The notes below the pieces were generated by a model. That model was not told where the DNA came from. It was given only the letters and a program-made list of their open reading frames with translations, and ran no database searches. This document shows positions 6,454 through 12,984 of a stretch of DNA of 29,330 nucleotides, piece after piece; position 1 is the stretch's first letter, and every line of letters begins with the position of its first letter. Where the stretch lies: the NCBI GenBank assembly GCA_031549185.1, contig JAVBQG010000030.1:1-29330 (forward strand). The letters are read 5' to 3'. This stretch comes from JAVBQG01 sp031549185. Lineage in GTDB: Bacteria > Synergistota > Synergistia > Synergistales > Synergistaceae. The position numbers were made by a program, and so were the translations under genes.

Positions 6454-7734
6454 CTAGCAGATGATGTCGCGGGGGTCGGTGATGACGCCCTTGACCGCGG
6501 TCGCCATGGCCGTCATGGGGCTCATCAGGTACGTATGGCTGCCCTTGCCGACCTTGCCGATGAAGTTTCGGTTCGTCGTCGAGCAGCCGACGTCGCCCGA
6601 GGGAAGCGCGCCGTAATGCTCGGCGGTGCAGAGCGAACAGGTCGGGTTCGTGAAGACGACGCCCGCCTCGATGAACTTCTCGATCATGCCGGCCTTTGCA
6701 CACTTGGCCATGACCTCGCGCGTCGCCGGGGTGATGATCGTCCGGACCGTGTCGGCGACCTTGAAGCCGCCCTTCTTGAACACCTCGTACGCCGCCTCGA
6801 TGTCCTCGAAGCGCCCGTTCGAGCAGCTGCCGATGTGGACCTGGTCGACCGCCTCGCCCGCCACCTCGCGGACCGGCTTCACGTTGTCCGGCGCGTCCGG
6901 GCAGGAGGCCATCGGCTCGAGCTTCGACACGTCGTACTTGAGAACCTGGCAGTACTCGGCATCCTTGTCGGCGGCGAGCTGTTTCACGCGCTCGCGCACT
7001 TCGGGACCGGCGCGCTCGACCAGCCACTCCAGCACGGGGCCATTGGGCATGATGAGGCCGATCTTGCCGCTCATCTCGGTGACCATCGAGCAGAGCGTGA
7101 TGCGGTCGGCCAGCGAGCTGTTCTCGATCGTTTCGCCCGTGAACTCGATCGCCAGGAAGTCCATGCCGCCCGCGCCGAGGTCGCCGACGATCTTCGTCAA
7201 CAGGTCGCGCATGCAGACGCCACAGCCAAACTTGCCCGTGACTTCGATCTTCATCGTCTCGGGCACGCGGAACCAGTTTGTGCCGTTCAACCACGACGCC
7301 GCGATGTCCGTGTTGCCCACGCCGGTCGCGAACGCCCCGACCGCGCCCAGCAGGTTCATGTGGCTGTCGGTGCCGAGGATGACGTCGCCCGGCTTCACCA
7401 TGCCGTGCTCAAGCAGCACGTGCTGGCCGATGCCGTGGTTGATGTCGAACACGTGTTTGATGCCCTGGCGCTTGGCGAACTCGCGGATGGTCTTCTGATT
7501 GGCCGAGACCTTCTCCGAGTGCGATGGCGCCTGCAGGTCGAAGGTGAACGCAATCTTGTTCGGATCCCAGACCTTGCCCTTGTTCTCCGTAATCTCGTCG
7601 AATTGCAGCGTGCAGTTCGCCCCGCCGAAGTCGCGAGCGGTCGACCAGTCGATGTTGCACCAGACGCGGTCGCCGACCTTGACCTCTTTCCCGGCAGCTC
7701 TCTCCATGATCTTCACGATCATCGTCTTGCCCAT
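6454..7734 (-). CDS. Hydro-lyase large subunit, pair A (divergent LeuC-like aconitase family, 4Fe-4S)
   Basis: The 426-residue protein keeps the catalytic D-S-H of the family in GTDSHMN (121-127) and the three cluster cysteines: C304 in GSCSNGR, and C366 and C369. The last motif reads NPTCSLCTAEHYG instead of the usual NPGCGPCMGxHxG, and GTDSHMN replaces GSDSHT. It is therefore an intact but divergent hydro-lyase. Related two-subunit enzymes include isopropylmalate isomerase, homoaconitase and 2,3-dimethylmaleate hydratase, and I cannot choose between them. ATG 7734 has GGGAGGG upstream. Together with pair B it gives the operon two non-identical hydro-lyases, consistent with two dehydration/hydration steps or two substrates. 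Confidence 0.88.
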   Translation of the reverse strand: MGKTMIVKIMERAAGKEVKVGDRVWCNIDWSTARDFGGANCTLQFDEITENKGKVWDPNKIAFTFDLQAPSHSEKVSANQKTIREFAKRQGIKHVFDINHGIGQHVLLEHGMVKPGDVILGTDSHMNLLGAVGAFATGVGNTDIAASWLNGTNWFRVPETMKIEVTGKFGCGVCMRDLLTKIVGDLGAGGMDFLAIEFTGETIENSSLADRITLCSMVTEMSGKIGLIMPNGPVLEWLVERAGPEVRERVKQLAADKDAEYCQVLKYDVSKLEPMASCPDAPDNVKPVREVAGEAVDQVHIGSCSNGRFEDIEAAYEVFKKGGFKVADTVRTIITPATREVMAKCAKAGMIEKFIEAGVVFTNPTCSLCTAEHYGALPSGDVGCSTTNRNFIGKVGKGSHTYLMSPMTAMATAVKGVITDPRDIIC

Positions 7735-7857
7735 GCCAAATCCCTCCCTAAAGCGTTAAAACCGTGGGCTCCGCCCACACCCACAAGGGGACGCAGTCCC
7801 CTTGACCCCATTTCTTCAAAACATCGGGTGCACATCGTGCGCCCCTACGGGATATTA
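7735..7857 (-). repeat. Intercistronic region with three GC-rich hairpins, including a GTAGGGGCG-type repeat
   Basis: This 123-bp gap within the operon holds three inverted repeats. On the minus strand these are a GTAGGGGCGCACGATGTGCACCC palindrome-like element (plus 7826-7848), CAAGGGGAC-TGC-GTCCCCTTG, and GTGGGC-GGA-GCCCAC followed by GGTTTT. The first resembles the repeats near 14590 and 16882. The last, with its T-run, could attenuate transcription between the HD gene and the hydro-lyases or stabilise mRNA ends. No ORF is convincing here. Confidence 0.6.
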
Positions 7858-8418
7858 CTATTTCATCCCCAAAAAGCTCTTGATGCCCTCGAAGTTCATG
7901 AAATCGGCCTTGTTGATCAGCACGCCTTCGGGGCTGCGGAGCGTGCCGTCGCCCTCGTGCGCGTGGTTGGCGATCGTGTGCGCGATCCTCGTGCTCACGC
8001 CGTTGCGGAGCGCCACGACAGTGCCCGAGAACGGATGGCGCAGGTCCTTGCCCATCTGCGACTTCACCGTGGCGCCCGACGAGTCCTTTTCGTACTCGAT
8101 CAGCTTGCCCACGTCGTGCAGCAGCGCACCCGCCACCAGCGTGTCGTTGTCCATCGTGAACTTCTTGTCCTTCGTCGAATACCGCTCGTTGAACTCGTCC
8201 ATCGCCTTCTTGGCGACCCGCGTCACACCGCGGACATGGTCCAGATACGAGAACGGGCAATCGGGGATCAACAGCGTGAACGGAATCTTGTCCATATCCT
8301 CCGGCTCCCAGCCGCCCGTCTTCAGGGCGTCCTCGTAGCTCGCCACTACCTGCTCCTGGATCTCCTTGCTCTGGATCCAGTCGATCTCCGGCAACATTTT
8401 TCTGATCTTCTCTTTCAC
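7858..8418 (-). CDS. HD-domain phosphohydrolase
   Basis: This 186-residue protein carries the HD-superfamily metal ligands in order: DHVRG (about 60), GALLHDVGKL (about 97-106), RHPFSG, HTIANHAHEGDG (about 146-157) and KADF near the C-terminus. HD proteins use bound divalent metal to hydrolyse phosphomonoesters, nucleotides or cyclic nucleotides. Nothing here indicates which. Translation starts at GTG 8418 behind GGGGAGGGG. It lies 25 bp after the GntR regulator and ahead of the hydro-lyase genes, so it is co-transcribed with them. Why a metabolic hydro-lyase operon should contain an HD hydrolase is unclear: it could process a pathway metabolite or a signalling ligand. Confidence 0.85.
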   Translation of the reverse strand: MKEKIRKMLPEIDWIQSKEIQEQVVASYEDALKTGGWEPEDMDKIPFTLLIPDCPFSYLDHVRGVTRVAKKAMDEFNERYSTKDKKFTMDNDTLVAGALLHDVGKLIEYEKDSSGATVKSQMGKDLRHPFSGTVVALRNGVSTRIAHTIANHAHEGDGTLRSPEGVLINKADFMNFEGIKSFLGMK

Positions 8419-8443
8419 CTGAAACCCCTCCCCGGATTTTGGT

Positions 8444-9133
8444 TCACTGCATGGCGATGGCGCCCAGCAGCGTCTTGTATATCCTCTCTATATGCAGAGC
8501 GGCGGCCGATCTGGCCCCCTCCACGTCGTGGTTCAGGATCGCGTCGAACAGCGTCTCGTGTTCGTTCACGAATGCCTTCTTGTCCTGCAGCAGACCGTAT
8601 ATTTGTTCGTGCGTCGCCATGATCAGGTTGAACTCCATCCGCACGATATTGACGAAGATGAAGTTGTGCGTCGCCTCCGCCAGTGCGAGATGGAAGTCGT
8701 AGTCCGACTGCGCGCGGTGCGTCCGCTCGTCGAGATCGGAGCGCGTCGACGACAGAATCCTCCTGATGCGCGCCACGTCCGCCGGCAGCGCCTTCCTCGC
8801 CGCTTCGCCCGCGATGGCGGGGTCGAGGATGCGACGCGACTCCATCAGCTCCAACACCGCCGAACCCTCGAGCGGAAAGTTCTCCGACTCCGCCGAGAAC
8901 GTCTGCGGGTAACGCACGAAGCGCCCCTTGCCGGGGATGCCCTCGATCAGGCCGAGCAGCTCCAGCACGCTGAACGCCTCCCGCAAAGAGCTGCGGCTGA
9001 CGCCAAGGTCGTCGATCATCTGCCGCTCCGGCGGCAACGGATCGCCGTATGCCAGCTCCCCCTTCGCAATCGCTTCCTTGATCGCGTCGACAACTTTTTC
9101 ATATTTTCTGGTCTGCCTAGTGGTGGTATTCAT
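8444..9133 (-). CDS. FadR-subfamily (FCD) GntR transcriptional regulator
   Basis: The 229-residue protein has an N-terminal winged helix (PPERQMIDDLGVSRSSLREAFSVLELLGLIEG, residues about 34-65). An all-helical FCD ligand-binding domain follows, with the conserved acidic/His pattern (DYDFHLALAEATHN around 145, and a late HETLFDAI and H in ALHIERI). Such proteins bind metal plus small carboxylic acids. ATG 9133 is chosen because GGAGG lies eight bases upstream; the open frame runs further up to 9193 but has no ribosome binding site there. It is the first gene of the operon, so it probably controls its own promoter at 9165-9193 and responds to a pathway carboxylate. Confidence 0.9.
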   Translation of the reverse strand: MNTTTRQTRKYEKVVDAIKEAIAKGELAYGDPLPPERQMIDDLGVSRSSLREAFSVLELLGLIEGIPGKGRFVRYPQTFSAESENFPLEGSAVLELMESRRILDPAIAGEAARKALPADVARIRRILSSTRSDLDERTHRAQSDYDFHLALAEATHNFIFVNIVRMEFNLIMATHEQIYGLLQDKKAFVNEHETLFDAILNHDVEGARSAAALHIERIYKTLLGAIAMQ

Positions 9134-9193
9134 GCCCAAAACCTCCGTGGTCTGCTTAGTATACCTTATACACCTTCTCATCACTTTTCGCAA
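9109..9193 (-). promoter_or_regulatory. Operon promoter with a repeated operator-like motif
   Basis: On the minus strand TTGCGA (9193-9188) and TATAAG (9170-9165) are separated by exactly 17 bp, predicting a start near 9158. A 13-bp sequence, TGGTCTGC(T/C)TAGT on the plus strand, occurs at 9148-9160 and again at 9109-9121 with one difference, 39 bp apart. The first overlaps the predicted transcription start and the second lies in the first codons of the regulator. This fits autoregulation by the FadR-type protein, but binding is inferred. Confidence 0.55.
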
Positions 9194-9341
9194 GAGAGTA
9201 AGTCACAATCATAATAATCAGATAACGCAGCTGGATCGTTTGTGATAAAAATACATTATACTGCGAGCTGGTTACAGTATCAGTCAGACCAATAAATATT
9301 TTTTAAACAATCATGGAAGCGCGGGAATAATCCGTTGTCAT
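9194..9341. other. AT-rich intergenic region, no gene seen
   Basis: This AT-rich gap lies between the operon promoter and the amidohydrolase terminator. I see no credible ORF, RNA gene or repeat in it. Confidence 0.6.
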
Positions 9342-9370
9342 AAAAAACAGAGGGCGCACGGGGCGCCCTC
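9342..9370 (-). terminator. Rho-independent terminator of the amidohydrolase gene
   Basis: On the minus strand GAGGGCGC (9370-9363) and GCGCCCTC (9357-9350) form a perfect 8-bp stem with a 5-nt loop, followed by TGTTTTTT. It lies about 80 bp after the amidohydrolase stop. Confidence 0.85.
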
Positions 9371-9446
9371 ATAGAAAACAGATGGGATGGTCAGGTTCAA
9401 TATCGAGCCCAGCCCACAAGCGCGACATCGGTATCGCCGAGGATTC

Positions 9447-11324
9447 TCATCTCCTTCGGGCGATCGACAGCGCCACGAACCCCAGAACCCCGAAAGCGCC
9501 CATCGCCCCCGCGCTACACCCACTACTGCCGCCGCCGGTGGTCGGCTCATCCTCCTTGCCGTAGACAAGTTTGCCGTCCAGGTACGTCTGCAGCACTTTT
9601 GCCTTCTCGATCTGGAGCGGATCTATCTCCAAAATATTTTTGTCGAGGACGATCAGGTCGGCGGCCTTGCCGACCTCGAGCGTTCCCGTCTCCTTCTCGC
9701 TGAAGGTCGCGTACGCCCCGTTCGCCGTGAACCCCCGGATCATCTCCTTCACCGGAAGCCTCTCCGCCGGGTTCAGAAGATAGCGGACGTCGTCGCTGCC
9801 AGTGATATCCGGCAGGCCGTACTGGGTGGCGTCGGCCATGTTCCTCGTGACCCCGATCTCGATTGCGACCAGCGGGTTGGGGTCAACCGTAGAGGGGCAG
9901 TCGGAGGAAAACGAGAGCGTTGCCCCCGCGTCGAACAGCGACTTCAGCGGATACGCCCGGTCCGCCCGGCCCTTGCCGATGGCGCTTTCCACATCGGGCT
10001 CCCAGTAGCCGGGTATCTTGAAGTGCCAGTATGGCTGGATGGAGGCGATGACCCCCAGTTGCCCGAACCTGCCGAGATCGTCGGAGTCGATCATCATCAG
10101 ATGCGTGAGTGTGTTGCGATAGTCCCCTTTGGGCGCATGCGCGCTCGCGTACTGGTAAGCGTCGAGGGCTTCGCGGACCGCCCCGTCTCCGAAGGCGTGA
10201 ATGTGCGCCTGCAGTCCCCACTCATTGGCCTTTGCGACCGCCTGGTCCAGCGACACCGGGTCCCACATTTCGCTGCCGTAGTTGTCGGGTTGGTTCTCGT
10301 AGGGTGCGAGCAGACAGGCCGTGCGCGTGTTGACGATTCCGTCCGCAAAAAACTTGGCGGTCGTCAGCTTCAGATACTTGCCGTCATATTTTGCCGCGAC
10401 CTCTTCCGCCTCCCGCTCCTTCTGCGCGAGGTCGCTGATGCTGTCGATCCAGATCGCGCCGCTCACCTTGAGGGTCAGCTCGTTATTGGCGTCCAGCTCA
10501 TGGAAGGCCTCCCAGGGCACGTCCACGAGACCGCCGAACGTCGGGAGCGAGAGGACCGACGTAATGCCGTAAGCGTTGAGCGTCTGCTGATACCCCTTCA
10601 GGGCCGCAATCATCTTATCGTGATCGAAAACGGGCTTGGGGGCCAGCACCATCGCCATATCCTTGAGGGTCCCCCACAGCGCCCCGGTCGCCTCGTCCTT
10701 TTCGATCACCCCGCCGCGGGGAGGCACCGTGTCGGCCGAGATGCCCGCCGCCTCGAAGGCCTTCGAGTTCAGCCACATCGCATGCCCGTCGCCGGGCATA
10801 ATCACGACCGGCTTATCTCTGCAGATGGCGTCGAGGCGCTCTTTTCTGGGGCCCTTGCTGTTCTCCACGTCGGAAAAGATATTGGTCGCGTAGCCGATGC
10901 CGTAATAGGAATCCTGCTCGGGGTGGGCGGTTATGTAATCCTTAATGACCTCCATGACCTTGTCTACGTCATAGATGCCGGTCACCGCGAAATCGAAGAT
11001 TTGCCCCGCCGCTGTGCCCGGCGAATGAATGTGGGTATCGAAAAATCCCGGCAGCATGAGCCGGCCCTTGAGGTCGATGACCTTTGTCCCAGGCCCTTTG
11101 TACTGCTCGCCCTCCTTGCCGGAACCGACGAATACGATCTTGCCGCCCCCCACAGCCAGGGCCTCGGCCGTGGTGTCCTTCGCGTCCACAGTGTAGATGA
11201 CGCCGTTTTCGAAAAAAAGATCGGCAGTCACAGGTGACGCAGCCGACGCCGACGCGGTATCGAAAACCAGCATCAGCGACAGCGTCCCAAAGATCCTCTT
11301 AACTCGGTAAAATACGTTCTTCAA
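9447..11324 (-). CDS. Exported amidohydrolase (YtcJ-like) with Synerg-CTERM sorting signal
   Basis: The 625-residue protein starts at TTG 11324, five bases after GGAGGAG. Residues 1-29 form a signal peptide (basic start, hydrophobic core, ASASA cleavage region). The body is an amidohydrolase of the YtcJ type. It has HIH (98-100) in GFFDTHIHSPG, HIHAFGDGAV, LTHLMMID and SFSSDCPS, which supply the metal ligands of the TIM barrel, and a C-terminal GTLEVGKAADLIVLDKN segment. Residues 597-625 run GGGSSGCSAG, then a hydrophobic helix and a final ARRR, matching the Cys-containing Synerg-CTERM sorting domain. The protein is therefore probably processed and kept at the cell surface. Substrate is unknown; the family cleaves amides, ureas and formamides. 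It is monocistronic. Confidence 0.9.
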   Translation of the reverse strand: MKNVFYRVKRIFGTLSLMLVFDTASASAASPVTADLFFENGVIYTVDAKDTTAEALAVGGGKIVFVGSGKEGEQYKGPGTKVIDLKGRLMLPGFFDTHIHSPGTAAGQIFDFAVTGIYDVDKVMEVIKDYITAHPEQDSYYGIGYATNIFSDVENSKGPRKERLDAICRDKPVVIMPGDGHAMWLNSKAFEAAGISADTVPPRGGVIEKDEATGALWGTLKDMAMVLAPKPVFDHDKMIAALKGYQQTLNAYGITSVLSLPTFGGLVDVPWEAFHELDANNELTLKVSGAIWIDSISDLAQKEREAEEVAAKYDGKYLKLTTAKFFADGIVNTRTACLLAPYENQPDNYGSEMWDPVSLDQAVAKANEWGLQAHIHAFGDGAVREALDAYQYASAHAPKGDYRNTLTHLMMIDSDDLGRFGQLGVIASIQPYWHFKIPGYWEPDVESAIGKGRADRAYPLKSLFDAGATLSFSSDCPSTVDPNPLVAIEIGVTRNMADATQYGLPDITGSDDVRYLLNPAERLPVKEMIRGFTANGAYATFSEKETGTLEVGKAADLIVLDKNILEIDPLQIEKAKVLQTYLDGKLVYGKEDEPTTGGGSSGCSAGAMGAFGVLGFVALSIARRR

Positions 11325-11519
11325 AGCGACTCCTCCATTTCTCCTGCCTGCGACAGGTCACCCCACGGCGCCTTCCAATCGGATACCCCGACGACACAAT
11401 CATATAAGCAGGCGTTAAAAGCAAAAATCGTCCACATGGACTATTCCGATCTAAATCGTCCTTTCAATTGAGTCTCCGTTTAGAATTTGCCTCGCAATGA
11501 ACAGATGTTTCAAATACGC
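11325..11519. promoter_or_regulatory. Divergent intergenic region with short repeats
   Basis: This region lies between the divergent amidohydrolase and saccharopine-dehydrogenase-like genes. The 9-mer AAATCGTCC occurs at 11425-11433 and 11453-11461, and a palindrome GTCCA-CA-TGGAC lies at 11430-11441. On the minus strand a TATGAT -10-like hexamer (about 11400-11405) could drive the amidohydrolase, but its -35 is poor. Regulation is inferred. Confidence 0.35.
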
Positions 11520-11548
11520 TTGACATTGGATCCAGTGGATCCTAATAT
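11520..11548 (+). promoter_or_regulatory. Sigma70-like promoter with palindrome in spacer
   Basis: A perfect TTGACA (11520-11525) and TAATAT (11543-11548) are separated by 17 bp. The spacer contains GGATCC-AGT-GGATCC (11528-11542), an inverted repeat placed where a repressor would block RNA polymerase. It is about 95 bp upstream of the saccharopine-dehydrogenase-like gene. Confidence 0.65.
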
Positions 11549-11642
11549 ATGTGACATATTTTCAATTCCTATCACTTCTCTTCTTACATTATGTATACAA
11601 ACTCTGAACGCACCAAAAACACACCACAAGGGGGATGTCTAT

Positions 11643-12806
11643 ATGACCAAGAAGGTAATCGTACTGGGCAACGGTCTCGTCGGAGCGGTCATGGCGCTCG
11701 ACATGGCGGGGAGGAGCGACGTCGAGGTCACCGTCTGCGACCTGAACGCCGAGAAGCTGAACGAGACGCGGGAAAAATCCGGCGGCAGGATCAAGACCCG
11801 CTCGGACGTCGACTTCGCATCCGCCGACTCGATCACGAACGCGGTGAAGGGTTTCGACCTCTGCCTTGGCGGCGTTCCGGGTTTCCTCGGCTACAACATG
11901 CTCGGCGCCGTCATCAGGGCAGGCGTGGGCATCTCCGACATCTCCTTCATGCCGGAGGACTTCCGCGGATGGGACGCGGAGGCGAAGAAGGCGGGCGTCG
12001 TCGCCTACGAGGACGCGGGGGTCGCGCCGGGATCGACCAGCCTCCTGATGATGGACTGCTGCCGGCGGCTCGACGAGGTCGAGGACGCCACCTACTACGT
12101 CGGCGGGCTGCCGAACGTCCCCGAGGAGCCCTTCAACTACAAGCTCGTCTTCAGCCCCGACGACGTGATCGAGGAGTACACGCGACCCGCGCGCTACAAG
12201 AAGAACGGAAAGATCGAGACCGTCCCCGCGCTCTCCGGCTGCGAGGTCTTCGACTTCGAGCTGCCCGGCGTGAAGATCCCCAGGATGGAGGGCTTTTTCA
12301 CCGACGGATGCCGCACGCTGCTGGACACCATCCCATCGCCGAACGTGCTCGAGTACACACTGCGCTACCCCGGCACGGCACGGGACCTCGAGTTCCTGCG
12401 TTCGATCGGGCTTTTCGATCTCGACCCGGTAGACGTCAAAGGCCAGAAGGTGCGCCCGCGCGACCTCTTCGGGACCCTCGCCTACCCGATGATGAAGCTG
12501 CGCGACGACGAAAAGGACTTCACCTTCTTCCACATCAAGGTCGTCGGCAGGAAGGACGGCAAGCGCATACAGCACACCTACAGCCTCTACGACGAGAAGG
12601 ACATGAAGACGGGGTATCCGTCGATGTCCCGCACGACGGGCTTTACCTGCTCCATCGTGGGGCAGATGATCCTCGACGGCATGCTGACCGAGAAGGGAGT
12701 GAACGCACCGGAGGTCATCGGCAACAACCTGAAGGCCGTCGAGTACCTGATCCAGGAGCTGAAAAAGCGGAACGTCACCGTCTCGCAGTCAACGATCGAA
12801 CTTTAG
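11643..12806 (+). CDS. Saccharopine dehydrogenase family protein
   Basis: This 387-residue protein begins TKKVIVLGNGLVGAVMALDM, a Rossmann fold with a G-x-G-x-x-G nucleotide motif. It continues in the pattern of saccharopine dehydrogenase/lysine 6-dehydrogenase proteins: GGVPGFLGYNML for the second half of the fold, VVAYEDAGVAPGSTSLLM, and a C-terminal catalytic domain with YVGGLPN and TLRYPG. These enzymes oxidise or reduce C-N bonds of lysine-type amino acids using NAD(P). The ATG at 11643 follows AAGGGGG. The frame is open further upstream to 11487, but that segment overlaps the promoter. It is followed by a terminator and then by a Na+/H+ antiporter. The exact substrate cannot be told from the sequence. 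Confidence 0.85.
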   Translation: MTKKVIVLGNGLVGAVMALDMAGRSDVEVTVCDLNAEKLNETREKSGGRIKTRSDVDFASADSITNAVKGFDLCLGGVPGFLGYNMLGAVIRAGVGISDISFMPEDFRGWDAEAKKAGVVAYEDAGVAPGSTSLLMMDCCRRLDEVEDATYYVGGLPNVPEEPFNYKLVFSPDDVIEEYTRPARYKKNGKIETVPALSGCEVFDFELPGVKIPRMEGFFTDGCRTLLDTIPSPNVLEYTLRYPGTARDLEFLRSIGLFDLDPVDVKGQKVRPRDLFGTLAYPMMKLRDDEKDFTFFHIKVVGRKDGKRIQHTYSLYDEKDMKTGYPSMSRTTGFTCSIVGQMILDGMLTEKGVNAPEVIGNNLKAVEYLIQELKKRNVTVSQSTIEL

Positions 12807-12817
12807 ACAATACACTC

Positions 12818-12852
12818 TTCGGGGGCGCGGACGCGTGCCCCCGAAAAATTTT
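12818..12852 (+). terminator. Terminator after the saccharopine-dehydrogenase-like gene
   Basis: TTCGGGGGC (12818-12826) pairs with GCCCCCGAA (12837-12845) in a perfect 9-bp stem, followed by AAATTTT. It starts 12 bp after the stop codon. Confidence 0.75.
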
Positions 12853-12949
12853 CCCGTTCGCACTTCATGTCGTTGCATTATTTCGATTTCACACAACCGA
12901 ATAGCGGGCTCGGTGCCGAAACGTAGCGCTGTAACTTCAACTGATCTGT

Positions 12950-12964
12950 CACCTGCTACAGGTG
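12950..12964. promoter_or_regulatory. Inverted repeat upstream of the antiporter gene
   Basis: CACCTG-CTA-CAGGTG is a perfect 6-bp inverted repeat ending about 20 bp before the ATG at 12985, just ahead of the GAGGAGGG ribosome binding site. It could be an operator or a small mRNA hairpin. The rest of the 12853-12949 gap shows no gene and no clear promoter. Confidence 0.35.
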
Positions 12965-12984
12965 CAAACAGAGGAGGGAACGTT

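Noticed and set aside
4172..6457. Very long open frame on the plus strand across the hydro-lyase genes
   Set aside because: It is antisense to well-conserved genes with intact motifs and reflects the GC-biased third codon position. Its translation is Arg/Leu/Asp/Val-rich without any fold, and it has no ribosome binding site context.
6535..8622. Long plus-strand open frame over hydro-lyase pair A and the HD gene
   Set aside because: Antisense shadow of three real genes with low-complexity composition. It crosses the hairpin repeats of the intercistronic gap.
11487..11642. N-terminal extension of the saccharopine-dehydrogenase-like protein
   Set aside because: The extension overlaps a perfect TTGACA/TAATAT promoter. 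The Rossmann fold begins right after ATG 11643, which has its own ribosome binding site.
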